32,628 nt of DNA. It comes from Steroidobacteraceae bacterium (GTDB lineage Bacteria; Chloroflexota; Limnocylindria; QHBO01). A program made the translations under genes and the position numbers. This document shows positions 6,831-13,247 of this stretch, piece after piece. The stretch covers positions 1-32,628 of the forward strand of contig JAICUY010000015.1 in assembly GCA_025935615.1 (NCBI GenBank). The letters run 5' to 3'. The notes beneath the pieces were generated by a model. It was not told the origin of the DNA. It made no database searches and saw only the letters and a program-made list of their open reading frames with translations. Every line of letters starts with the position of its first letter. Positions within the stretch are counted from its first letter, which is position 1.

Positions 6831-7886
6831 ATGTCGATCCCCCGCCGGCTGCTGCCGCTCGTCTGCCTGGGGCTGCTCGCGCTGCTGGTCAGTGCCTGCG
6901 TCAACCAGTCGGCGCTCAGCCCTGCCGCGGGCGGCGGAACGCTGCTGCTCACCGCCCTGCTGCTCGGGATTCGGCACGGGATCGATTGGGATCACATCGC
7001 GGCCATCGTCGATATCACCAGCACCACGGCCGCGGCCGATGCCGCCGAGGAGGGGCACGCCGAGCACCACGCCGCGTCCAGCGGACACCACCACCGGCAT
7101 GGCGGCGCGACCGAGCTGGCGGCGCATGCCAGTGAAGCGGCCGGAGGAGTGGCCGGCGGAGCGGCCGGTGCAGGGCCACACGAGCATCGGGTGGCGCTGA
7201 CGCAGCGCCGCTTCCTGTCCGAGCAGGGCCACGCCATCCTGCTCGGCACGCTGTATGCGCTGGGCCACGCCTTCGTCGTCGCCGTGCTCGGGCTTGCGGC
7301 GCTGATGTTCAGCGCGGTGTTGCCGGCGTGGGTCGACCCGATCATGGGGCGCGTGGTCGGCATCACCCTGATCGTGCTCGGCGTCTGGGTCTTCTTCTCG
7401 CTGTACCAGTACGCGCGCCACGGGCAGGAGTTCCGGCTGCGGAGCCGCTGGATGCTCGTATTCGATTCGGCCCGATACGGCTGGCGCCGCCTCCAGGCAC
7501 GCCTCCACGGTCACGAGCACGTCGAGCCGGTCGAGATGAGCTCGTACGGGGTGCGCACCGCCTTCGGGGTGGGGATGATCCACGGCGTCGGCGCCGAGAC
7601 CGGATCCCAGGTGCTGCTCATCGCCGGCGTGGGTGGCGCGGCCAGCCTCGGCCTGGGGTTGCCGATGATGTTCGCCTTCATCCTGGGCCTGCTCATCAGC
7701 AACACCGCGATCATCGTCCTCTCGGCGACAGGCTTCGTGGCAAGCCAGCTCCGGCAGCGGATCTACGTGGTGGTGGGCGTTGTCGCCGGCGCCTTCAGCC
7801 TGCTGGTCGGGGTCCTCTTCCTGTTCGAGCAGGAGGGCCAGCTGCCGAATCTCGACTCGATCTTCCGCTTCATCGGCGGGAGCTGA
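6831..7886 (+). CDS. NiCoT-like nickel/cobalt transporter with His-rich loop
   Basis: 351 aa, polytopic. Signatures: RHGIDWDHIAAIVD at 48-61, matching the H-x4-D-H metal-selectivity motif of NiCoT helix 2 (H49, D54, H55); LGHAFVV at 144-150, matching the family's L-G-H motif; and GMIHGVGAETGSQ at 248-260. Between helix 2 and the next helix is a long His-rich loop (about 75-119: GHAEHH, GHHHRH, PHEHR), probably cytoplasmic metal binding. The N-terminus (LLALLVSAC, residues 15-23) looks like a lipoprotein signal with a VSAC lipobox, which is odd for a polytopic transporter. The frame is open far upstream, but ATG 6831 follows the TAGCAT box. The operator and the divergent Fur-family gene argue for transition-metal uptake, nickel or cobalt. 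Confidence 0.8.
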   Translation: MSIPRRLLPLVCLGLLALLVSACVNQSALSPAAGGGTLLLTALLLGIRHGIDWDHIAAIVDITSTTAAADAAEEGHAEHHAASSGHHHRHGGATELAAHASEAAGGVAGGAAGAGPHEHRVALTQRRFLSEQGHAILLGTLYALGHAFVVAVLGLAALMFSAVLPAWVDPIMGRVVGITLIVLGVWVFFSLYQYARHGQEFRLRSRWMLVFDSARYGWRRLQARLHGHEHVEPVEMSSYGVRTAFGVGMIHGVGAETGSQVLLIAGVGGAASLGLGLPMMFAFILGLLISNTAIIVLSATGFVASQLRQRIYVVVGVVAGAFSLLVGVLFLFEQEGQLPNLDSIFRFIGGS

Positions 7887-7908
7887 TCCCGCGCTTGCAT
7901 CGGACGGT

Positions 7909-7914
7909 TAGGCT
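7909..7914 (+). promoter_or_regulatory. -10 box TAGGCT for a leaderless transcript
   Basis: TAGGCT ends exactly 6 nt before the ATG at 7921 and no Shine-Dalgarno is present. There is no clear -35 hexamer. It lies in the 34-bp gap after the transporter gene. Confidence 0.5.
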
Positions 7915-7920
7915 CGGCCG

Positions 7921-8379
7921 ATGGACTGGTATCCGTGGATCGTGTTCCTGCACGTGGCGGGGGCCTTCGGGTTCGTCTTCGGCCATGGCGCATCGGCCTT
8001 CGTGTCGCTGGCCATCCGGCGTGAGACCGATGCGGAGCGCATCGGCGCCATGCTCCGCATCTCGCAACTGAGCCTGATGGCGATGTACCCGTCGCTGCTG
8101 CTGCTGCTCGCGGCGGGCGTGGCAGCCGCCTTCGTCGGCGGGTGGTGGGGTGCCCTCTGGCTGTGGCTGGCAATCGGCGTGCTGGTGCTCGAGCTGGTGG
8201 TGATGTACGCGCTGGCGGCCCCGTACTACATGGGCCTCCGGCGCGCGTTGACTGATCCGGGCGTCCCGAACGACGAGGTGGTCACCACCATCTCCTCGTC
8301 ACGACCGATCGTACTGGCCTGGGTCGGCATCATCGGTCTGTTGATCGTGATCTGGCTGATGGTGGTCAAGCCGTTCTGA
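7921..8379 (+). CDS. Four-helix membrane protein, DUF2269-like
   Basis: 152 aa with helices at about 5-28, 48-72, 78-102 and 128-149. The N-terminal helix carries His residues (FLHVAGAFGFVFGHGAS), and the pattern of a short first helix with F-x-H-V followed by RRETDAERI resembles DUF2269/CopD-like integral membrane proteins. Function is unknown. It starts just after the NiCoT-like gene but appears to have its own promoter. A hairpin with stem GCGCCG/CGGCGC follows at 8383-8402. Confidence 0.6.
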   Translation: MDWYPWIVFLHVAGAFGFVFGHGASAFVSLAIRRETDAERIGAMLRISQLSLMAMYPSLLLLLAAGVAAAFVGGWWGALWLWLAIGVLVLELVVMYALAAPYYMGLRRALTDPGVPNDEVVTTISSSRPIVLAWVGIIGLLIVIWLMVVKPF

Positions 8380-8382
8380 GGG

Positions 8383-8402
8383 GCGCCGTCCGAATGCGGC
8401 GC
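8383..8402 (+). terminator. Weak hairpin after the DUF2269-like gene
   Basis: GCGCCG (8383-8388), 8-nt loop, CGGCGC (8397-8402), starting 3 nt after the stop codon. There is no T-run, so it is not a classical intrinsic terminator. The rest of the gap to 8540 shows no gene. Confidence 0.35.
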
Positions 8403-8540
8403 TGATGCGTCAGGTGCATACAGCGCGGCGCGGCGGCGGCGGGACGCCGAGCGTGATGCATCTTGCGCATCCCCACCCGCGCCAACGCCTCGTCGCGCCG
8501 GTTTGTAGTCGTCCCGCGCATGCAGCCCGGTCGACGGGAA

Positions 8541-9317
8541 CTACATGGTCGCGGCGCCGGCCGGCATCTCGACCCGCAGCGCCTCCCCGGTCTCGACCAG
8601 GGTCTTGAGGCCCGACAGGATGAGCGGCCAGCCATTGGCGACGCTGCGGTACGTCTCGGTCTCGGATGCGAAGCCGTCGTGCGTCAGCCGCAGGAGGCAC
8701 GTGTCGCCCATGGGCGTGATCTCCCACGTCGCGCGCGACGGCGGCTCGTCGTGGCCAGGGAACTCGAAGGTGTGGACGAGGCGGCGCGGCGGATCGGACT
8801 CGACGATCTCGCCGCGCAACGTGCTCTGCCCGTCCATCTCGTAGTTGATCGATGAGCCAGCCTGCCACTCGGAGTCGACGGACGTTCCGTAGTAGTAGCG
8901 GCGGGTCATGGCTGGGTCGGTGATCGCCTGCCAGATCTGCTCCGGCGTGGCGCGAACATAAACCTGGAAGACGTGTTGCAAGGTGGACATCGGTTGCTCC
9001 AAGGCATGCTTCAGATTGGCCATGGAACTGACCCATGGCTCGGCGAACCGGCTGATCCATCGGTCATGGATGAGCCGGATGGGAACCGGGTTGAGGAAGT
9101 GGCGCTTGGTGCGGCCGTCCCGTGCGGTCGTCAACAGGCCGGCATCCTCAAGGACGCGGAGGTGCTTCATCACGCCGAAGCGGGTCATCTGCGGTAGTGC
9201 CGCCTCGAGCTCGCCGAGCGTCTGGCCATCACGCTCTCTGAGCCGATCCAGCAGCTTCCGCCGATGCGCGTCGCTCAGCGCCCGGAAGACCTCCGCCAAC
9301 TCCTCGGTGGGTTCCAT
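8541..9317 (-). CDS. ArsR-type HTH fused to SRPBCC (AHSA1-like) domain
   Basis: 258 aa from ATG 9317. Residues 5-75 are an ArsR winged helix (FRALSDAHRRKLLDRL, then MTRFGVMKHLRVLEDAGLL and a wing TARDGRTKRHF). Residues about 113-255 are a START/SRPBCC fold of the AHSA1 class (VYVRATPEQIWQAITDP; RYYYGTSVDSEW; TWEITPMGDTCLLRLTHDGF). In many bacteria these two proteins are encoded as an overlapping gene pair; here they form one frame, although Met110 could still serve as an internal start. No Cys metal site is seen, so the SRPBCC cavity may sense a small hydrophobic ligand (inference). The frame opens to 9347, but 9317 is preferred because TATATT lies 7 nt before it. Divergent from a methyltransferase gene. 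Confidence 0.8.
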   Translation of the reverse strand: MEPTEELAEVFRALSDAHRRKLLDRLRERDGQTLGELEAALPQMTRFGVMKHLRVLEDAGLLTTARDGRTKRHFLNPVPIRLIHDRWISRFAEPWVSSMANLKHALEQPMSTLQHVFQVYVRATPEQIWQAITDPAMTRRYYYGTSVDSEWQAGSSINYEMDGQSTLRGEIVESDPPRRLVHTFEFPGHDEPPSRATWEITPMGDTCLLRLTHDGFASETETYRSVANGWPLILSGLKTLVETGEALRVEMPAGAATM

Positions 9318-9324
9318 CGGCGCG

Positions 9325-9354
9325 AATATATGTGACTCGCTGGTCACGTGTCAA
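9325..9354 (-). promoter_or_regulatory. Strong promoter with operator in the spacer (ArsR-SRPBCC gene)
   Basis: Minus-strand TTGACA (9354-9349), an 18-bp spacer, TATATT (9330-9325), then ATG 7 nt further on. An inverted repeat GTGAC-N6-GTCAC (9332-9347) fills the spacer, where a bound ArsR dimer would block polymerase. It also lies in front of the divergent methyltransferase start. Confidence 0.75.
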
Positions 9355-10220
9355 GAGCGACCTTGACGGATCTCCGACTCCCGGCGCACGTTGCGCGGGT
9401 GACGTCGGTCGGAAGCGCCTATGACGAAGCGGCCGAGCGGTACCGCGACCACTGGGGTCCGGTCATCGCTCCGACTGCCCTGCGCCTTCTCGACCGCATT
9501 GCTCCGCTCGTGGACCGCCTGACGGATGCACAGCTGGCCGACGTCGGCACCGGCACCGGGATCCTGGCCGTGACGGCGCTGCAGCGGTGGCCGACGCTGC
9601 ACGCGACCGGCATCGACCCGTCTTCGGGCATGCGCGCGCTGGCACACCATCACGCCGATGCGGCGGGGGTCGCCGACCGGCTCTCGCTCCTGGCAGGCGA
9701 CGCGCAATCCATTCCGCTGCCCGATGCCGCCGTAGACGTGGCGGTCAGCTCGTTCGTGCTGCAGCTCGTTCCGGACCGGGCCGCCGCCCTGCGGGAGATC
9801 CGCCGCATCCTGCGTCCCGGCGGATGGCTGGCGGTCGTGACCTGGCTCGACGAGACGCGCGAGTTCGACCCTCTGCATCGGTTCGACGACCTGGCCGACG
9901 AATGGGACCTGCCCGAGGGCGAAGGAGGCTACGACACCGAGCCGTTCGCCTCGGTGGTATCGGCCGAGCAGGAGCTGCGGGATGCCGGATTCACCGACGT
10001 CGAAGCGGAAGCTCAAACGCTCGAGCACGCCTTCACGCCGGCCGGCTACCTGGCCCTGCTCGAGAACTGGGAACGCGATGACGTCTTCGATCCACTGGAC
10101 GAAGCGGAGCGCGCCGAGGTCCGGGAGGAGACGATGCGACGTTGGAGCGACCTCCGCGAAGAAGCCTTCATCTGGCGCGCCGCGGTGGTGAGCGTGATCG
10201 CGAAGAAGGCGGCGCGGTAG
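9348..10220 (+). CDS. Class I SAM-dependent methyltransferase
   Basis: 290 aa from GTG 9348; a shorter form from GTG 9399 (273 aa, starting VTSVGSAYDEAAERY) is equally possible. The Rossmann methyltransferase core shows motif I LADVGTGTGILAV (near 63-75), motif II ATGIDPSSGM, acidic GDAQSIPLPDAAVDVAVSSFVLQLVPD (motif IV region) and LRPGGWLAVVTW. This is UbiE/COQ5-like methyltransferase_11 architecture. The C-terminal third (about 200-285) is helical and may shape substrate choice. The gene is divergent from the ArsR-SRPBCC regulator and shares its operator, so it is probably the regulated target. The methyl acceptor is unknown. Its 3' end almost meets the convergent HxlR gene (3-bp gap). Confidence 0.8.
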   Translation: MSRATLTDLRLPAHVARVTSVGSAYDEAAERYRDHWGPVIAPTALRLLDRIAPLVDRLTDAQLADVGTGTGILAVTALQRWPTLHATGIDPSSGMRALAHHHADAAGVADRLSLLAGDAQSIPLPDAAVDVAVSSFVLQLVPDRAAALREIRRILRPGGWLAVVTWLDETREFDPLHRFDDLADEWDLPEGEGGYDTEPFASVVSAEQELRDAGFTDVEAEAQTLEHAFTPAGYLALLENWERDDVFDPLDEAERAEVREETMRRWSDLREEAFIWRAAVVSVIAKKAAR

Positions 10221-10223
10221 CGC

Positions 10224-10679
10224 CTAGACCCGGCGCAGCTCGTCGGCCTCGGAGGCCTCGACCGGACGGTCGCAGGTTGGGCAGTACCAGCGCGCCTCGA
10301 CCGGCGTGCCGCACACCGCGTGATGGATCGGCTCGGCGTCGCGGGCGACGCGCGATCCCCAGTCGGCCAGCAATCGGAGCGCACCGGCCAGCTCGTGGCC
10401 CTCGGCGGTCAGCTCGTAGGCCACCCGCGGCGGCCGCTCGGAGTACGGGCGCGACCGGACGACGCGCTCGGCCTCCAGCCGCCGCAGGCGGTCGGTCAGG
10501 ATGTTCGGCGCGATGCCCTCCACCGCATCGGTCAACTCGTTGAAACGACGCGGTCCGGGCAACAGGGCTTCGACCAGCAGCAGGCTCCATCGGTCACCCA
10601 CGCGCTCGAGGGCGGCAGCCAGTGGCGACGAGGCGGACTGGTGGGGCATGACGGGATCGTACGGCATCGGTCTTGACAT
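10224..10679 (-). CDS. HxlR-family transcriptional regulator with Cys knuckle
   Basis: 151 aa. The HxlR winged helix covers about 18-108: AAALERVGDRWSLLLVEALL, RRFNELTDAVEGIAPNILTDRLRRLEAERVV and the wing YSERPPRVAYELT. A C-terminal extension holds HH at 119-120, C123, and CPTC at 133-136, which looks like a small zinc knuckle; many HxlR proteins end before this. ATG 10679 has AGGA just upstream; ATG 10667 or 10649 could also be used. A palindrome at 10695-10715 lies between it and the divergent HtrA-like gene. It is probably an autoregulated repressor responding to a redox or small-molecule signal (from the family). Confidence 0.8.
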   Translation of the reverse strand: MSRPMPYDPVMPHQSASSPLAAALERVGDRWSLLLVEALLPGPRRFNELTDAVEGIAPNILTDRLRRLEAERVVRSRPYSERPPRVAYELTAEGHELAGALRLLADWGSRVARDAEPIHHAVCGTPVEARWYCPTCDRPVEASEADELRRV

Positions 10680-10700
10680 TCCTGCTGGCGCGCGTAACTT
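10673..10700 (+). promoter_or_regulatory. Promoter of the HtrA-like/DUF385 operon
   Basis: Consensus TTGACA (10673-10678), a 16-bp spacer, TAACTT (10695-10700). The -10 box is the left end of the palindromic operator. A Shine-Dalgarno AGGAG (10723-10727) lies 6 nt before the ATG, so this transcript has a leader of about 27 nt. Confidence 0.7.
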
Positions 10701-10715
10701 GCGAGTTGCAAGTTA
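10695..10715. promoter_or_regulatory. 21-bp palindromic operator, likely HxlR site
   Basis: Arms TAACTTGC (10695-10702) and GCAAGTTA (10708-10715) around GAGTT; perfect 8-bp arms. It covers the -10 of the plus-strand promoter and, by symmetry, offers a TAACTT box to the minus strand. Position and symmetry suit binding by a dimer of the adjacent HxlR protein. Confidence 0.75.
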
Positions 10716-10733
10716 GCAGACGAGGAGAGACCG

Positions 10734-11615
10734 ATGGGTCCACTGGAAGAGCTCGGCGGCGCGATCGCGCAGATCGCCGAGAAGGTCGGGCCGTCGACGG
10801 TCGGAATCGGAAACCGATGGCGCGGCGGCTCCGGCGTGGTGGCGGCGGAAGGCAAGGTCCTGACCAACGCCCACAACCTGCACGGTGACGAGGTGCACGT
10901 GTACTTCGCCGATGGGCGTGAGGCCGATGCGTCCGTGCTCGGCATCGATGCCGACAACGACCTCGCCGTGCTGGGCGTCGATACCGGTTCGGCTGGCGCC
11001 CTCGCGTGGGCGGAGGACACCGCAGTGAGCGTCGGCACGCCGGTCGTGGCGCTCGGCAATCCGGCCGGTGCCGGGGCGCGCGTGACGTTCGGGTTCGTAT
11101 CGGGCGTGGGGCGGGCGTTCCGCGGGCCGCGCGGCCGAAGGATCGGCGGCAGCCTGGAGCACACCGCGCCATTGATGCCCGGATCGAGCGGCGGGCCGCT
11201 GGTCAACGTGGCCGGCGAGCTGCTGGGCATCAACACCAACCGCCTCGGCAGCGGGTTCTACCTGGCCATCCCGGCCGACGCATCGTTGCGGGGACGGGTC
11301 GACGCGCTGGGCCGCGGGGAGACGCCGTCGCGGCGACACCTGGGCGTCGGGCTGGCCCCGGCCCACGTGGCGCGGCGGCTGCGCCGGGCCGTCGGACTGT
11401 CCGAACGCGACGGCCTTCTGGTGCGCGAGGTCGAGGACGACTCACCCGCCTCACGGGCTGGGATTGCCGAGGGCGACCTCATCGTGGCCGCCGGCGGTCG
11501 CGAGGTGACGAGCGCCGACGACCTGTTCGACGTGCTGGGTGCTGCCGGCGAGGGTGCATTCGACGTCACCCTGGTCCGGGGCGACGAGGAGCGGAAGGTC
11601 ACGGTGGGGGCATGA
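10734..11615 (+). CDS. HtrA-like trypsin-fold serine protease with one PDZ domain, no signal peptide
   Basis: 293 aa. Trypsin-like core about 15-195 with the triad visible: His47 in TNAHNL, Asp76 in DNDLAVL and Ser152 in PGSSGGPL. The PDZ domain spans about 205-290 (LGVGLAPAHV, then DGLLVREVEDDSPASRAGIAEGDLIVAAGG). Typical HtrA/DegP proteins start with a signal peptide or membrane anchor; this one starts MGPLEELGGAIAQIAEKV with no hydrophobic segment, so it should stay in the cytoplasm. That is unusual and hints at a stress or chaperone-like role inside the cell. It overlaps the next gene by ATGA and is under the HxlR operator. Confidence 0.8.
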   Translation: MGPLEELGGAIAQIAEKVGPSTVGIGNRWRGGSGVVAAEGKVLTNAHNLHGDEVHVYFADGREADASVLGIDADNDLAVLGVDTGSAGALAWAEDTAVSVGTPVVALGNPAGAGARVTFGFVSGVGRAFRGPRGRRIGGSLEHTAPLMPGSSGGPLVNVAGELLGINTNRLGSGFYLAIPADASLRGRVDALGRGETPSRRHLGVGLAPAHVARRLRRAVGLSERDGLLVREVEDDSPASRAGIAEGDLIVAAGGREVTSADDLFDVLGAAGEGAFDVTLVRGDEERKVTVGA

Positions 11616-12001
11616 CCGTCGAGACGCGACGCGTCTTCGACGTCGGCGTCGCTTCCGCCCTGGACCGCGGAGGCCTGGTCGAGATCACGACCCGCGGGCG
11701 CCACAGCGGTCAGCTGCGCCGCCTGCCGATCGTGTTCCACAACATCGACGGCAGGATCTACATCTCCGGACGGCCCGGCAAGCGCGACTGGTACGCCAAC
11801 CTGGTCGAGGATCCGCACTTCACCTTCCACCTGGTACGAGGAGTTGTGGCGGACCTGCCGGCGACGGCGCGGCTGATCACCGACGTGGCCGAACGCGAGC
11901 GGGTGCTGACGCCCATCGCGCAAGGCTGGGGCTATGGGCTCGAGCTGATGGTAACGCGCAGTCCGCTGGTGGAGGTCGAGTTCGCCCCCGGCGTTCGATG
12001 A
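11612..12001 (+). CDS. F420H2-dependent nitroreductase/quinone reductase-like protein (DUF385)
   Basis: 129 aa; split beta-barrel of the deazaflavin (F420)-dependent nitroreductase family (Ddn-like, DUF385). Signature TTRGRHSGQLRRLPI near 25-40 (family pattern TTxGRxSGxxRxxPL), followed by IYISGRPGKRDWYANL. The family reduces quinones, nitro compounds or related substrates with F420H2; some members bind other cofactors. The ATG overlaps the stop of the HtrA-like gene. The frame is open far upstream, but that is a shadow. Co-transcription with a protease under an HxlR regulator suggests a redox or electrophile stress response (inference). Confidence 0.75.
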   Translation: MTVETRRVFDVGVASALDRGGLVEITTRGRHSGQLRRLPIVFHNIDGRIYISGRPGKRDWYANLVEDPHFTFHLVRGVVADLPATARLITDVAERERVLTPIAQGWGYGLELMVTRSPLVEVEFAPGVR

Positions 12002-12060
12002 GTGGTGCGCCGGCGTCACCATCGTGGCGTCGGCACCGGTACTTCTGGCGCCGGGCAACG

Positions 12061-12098
12061 TACGATTGAGGCGCCCCTAGTTCGGCTCATAGCGGAGG
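12061..12098 (+). promoter_or_regulatory. Promoter -10 candidate and RBS for the small secreted protein
   Basis: TACGAT at 12061-12066, then a leader with Shine-Dalgarno GGAGG at 12094-12098, 7 nt before ATG 12106. A -35 is not clear. Confidence 0.4.
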
Positions 12099-12105
12099 TA
12101 CCTGC

Positions 12106-12510
12106 ATGCTCAGAAAGTTGGCGGCCGCATCCCTGCTGTCCGGCGTGCTCGCGGTGGCGAGCGTCGGCGCGGTCTTCGCGCACGAGTGCGTGATTTCCAG
12201 CCGATCCGACAACGGTGACGCCGGGGCGACGCACTCATCTCGCTGGGGCGTTCTGTCCCTGGCGGACATTCTCGGCTTCATCAACACCGAGATCCCGGGC
12301 CAGGAAAACGCGTTCCTGTCCCCCGAGCAGATCGAGTGGGCGGTCGCGAACCGCGGCGATCTGCCGCTGTCGTGGGTGACGCGCACCGACAAGACGATCG
12401 CCGAAGGTTCGAGCGATCCGAACCTCGCCGATGGGAAGGGACTCGACCACCTGGCCGATCTCTACGGCGAGCAGGTCGCGGGCCTGTACTTCGAGGCGCT
12501 CGGCCACTGA
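12106..12510 (+). CDS. Small secreted protein of unknown function
   Basis: 134 aa. Signal peptide MLRKLAAASLLSGVLAVASVGAVFAHE with cleavage likely after VFA (about residue 25). The mature part is short, acidic to neutral and has a single Cys (C28 in HECVISSRSDNG). It has no membrane anchor. I see no recognisable domain; the C-terminal LADLYGEQVAGLYFEALGH looks helical. It has its own promoter, a strong Shine-Dalgarno and a perfect intrinsic terminator, so it is probably a well-expressed single-gene unit. Confidence 0.7.
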   Translation: MLRKLAAASLLSGVLAVASVGAVFAHECVISSRSDNGDAGATHSSRWGVLSLADILGFINTEIPGQENAFLSPEQIEWAVANRGDLPLSWVTRTDKTIAEGSSDPNLADGKGLDHLADLYGEQVAGLYFEALGH

Positions 12511-12534
12511 TCGTCGTCACCGAGTACGTTCGAG

Positions 12535-12566
12535 CCGGCAGCCCGCCTGGGCTGCCGGTTTCGTTT
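12535..12566 (+). terminator. Intrinsic terminator
   Basis: Perfect 10-bp GC-rich stem CCGGCAGCCC (12535-12544) with GGGCTGCCGG (12549-12558), loop GCCT, followed by TTTCGTTT. It sits 24 nt after the stop of the secreted-protein gene. It is the best terminator in the window. Confidence 0.9.
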
Positions 12567-12576
12567 CGGAATGCGC

Positions 12577-12667
12577 GGCCGTTTGCACGTGGGGCAAATA
12601 ACGGCCACCTTGCCTCCCGAAGCGGCCTCTCGATGGCCGTCCTTTGCTGGGAGAGCAACTGACGGCC
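12577..12667 (+). other. Two related hairpins, possible structured leader or small RNA
   Basis: Hairpin 1 (12577-12606): GGCCGTT/AACGGCC outer stem with TGC/GCA inside. Hairpin 2 (12635-12667): GGCCGTC/GACGGCC outer stem, symmetric CT/CT internal loop, inner TTGCT/AGCAA, loop GGGAG. Both share the plan GGCCGT...TTGC...GGG...GCAA...ACGGCC. The ACGGCCA of hairpin 1 (12601-12607) can also pair with TGGCCGT (12634-12640), so the two folds can exclude one another. The element lies between a terminator and a lipoprotein gene (start 12750); 12511-12749 holds no protein gene that I can support. No known riboswitch was recognised. Confidence 0.5.
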
Positions 12668-12749
12668 TGGATGGTCCCCGACTCCGCGTCTTCTTCGCCG
12701 TTCGTTGCCGGGGCTGCAAACAAGTCGCTCTCGGCGCGAGAATCGAACC

Positions 12750-13235
12750 GTGCCACGCCGCCTCGTCACGCTGTTGCTCGTCGTCGGGTTGGCGGGATGC
12801 GGCACGCCGGCCACGAGCGGCAGCGCATCCGACCACGCCGGCCATGTCGTCGATCCGGCAACGGAACGCATCAAGGGCGAGCTGACCCAGAAGTTCGGCA
12901 TGGGCTTCGCATCGGCCGGGCCGCATCACGAGCTGGGGACGGCCGGCAATGGCGTTCAGCTCGACGTCGTCGGCGTGCCGCCCGAGCAGGTCGTTCTGAG
13001 CGTGCCCGCCGACGAACCCGGCCGGGTCGAGGAGCTGGCCGCCCCGTACCTGCCCTACCTGCCGCGACTGCTGAACGCGCAACGCAGCATCGGCGCGGAC
13101 CTCCTCAACGAGTCGCTGGCGAGCTGGGACGGCGGACAGCTGCTCGACAAGCAGCGCAGCGCCGACGGCGTCACGGCGCACCTCACCTCAACGCACGACC
13201 CCGCCTACGTCGTGCTCGACGTCCACCGCGACTAG
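12750..13235 (+). CDS. Lipoprotein of unknown function
   Basis: 161 aa from GTG 12750. Lipoprotein signal VPRRLVTLLLVVGLAGC with lipobox LAGC at 14-17, then a G/S/H-rich linker. The mature domain (about 35-161) contains VQLDVVGVPPEQVVLSVP and a stretch around LLDKQRSADGVTAHLTSTHDPAYVVLDV; I do not recognise the fold. The frame is open from an ATG at 12705, but GTG gives a proper lipoprotein signal and sits 6 nt after GAGAAT, a weak -10 box. It ends 12 nt before the DUF2520 gene, and its stop TAG is part of a TAGACT box. Confidence 0.65.
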   Translation: MPRRLVTLLLVVGLAGCGTPATSGSASDHAGHVVDPATERIKGELTQKFGMGFASAGPHHELGTAGNGVQLDVVGVPPEQVVLSVPADEPGRVEELAAPYLPYLPRLLNAQRSIGADLLNESLASWDGGQLLDKQRSADGVTAHLTSTHDPAYVVLDVHRD

Positions 13236-13238
13236 ACT
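13233..13238 (+). promoter_or_regulatory. Possible -10 box TAGACT before the pantothenate operon
   Basis: TAGACT starts at the stop codon of the lipoprotein gene and ends 9 nt before ATG 13248. The same hexamer occurs at comparable positions before other genes here, but overlap with a stop codon makes chance more likely. Confidence 0.3.
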
Positions 13239-13247
13239 CAGCGGACC

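Noticed and set aside
8454-8475. GATGC/GCATC inverted repeat in the gap before the ArsR-SRPBCC 3' end.
   Set aside because: Five-base arms in a GC-rich 3' region; not above what chance would give.
12738-12760. Minus-strand GGTTCGATTCTCGC looks like a tRNA T-arm.
   Set aside because: The bases flanking TTCGATT (CACGG and CTCGC) do not pair, and no acceptor stem or anticodon arm fits around it.
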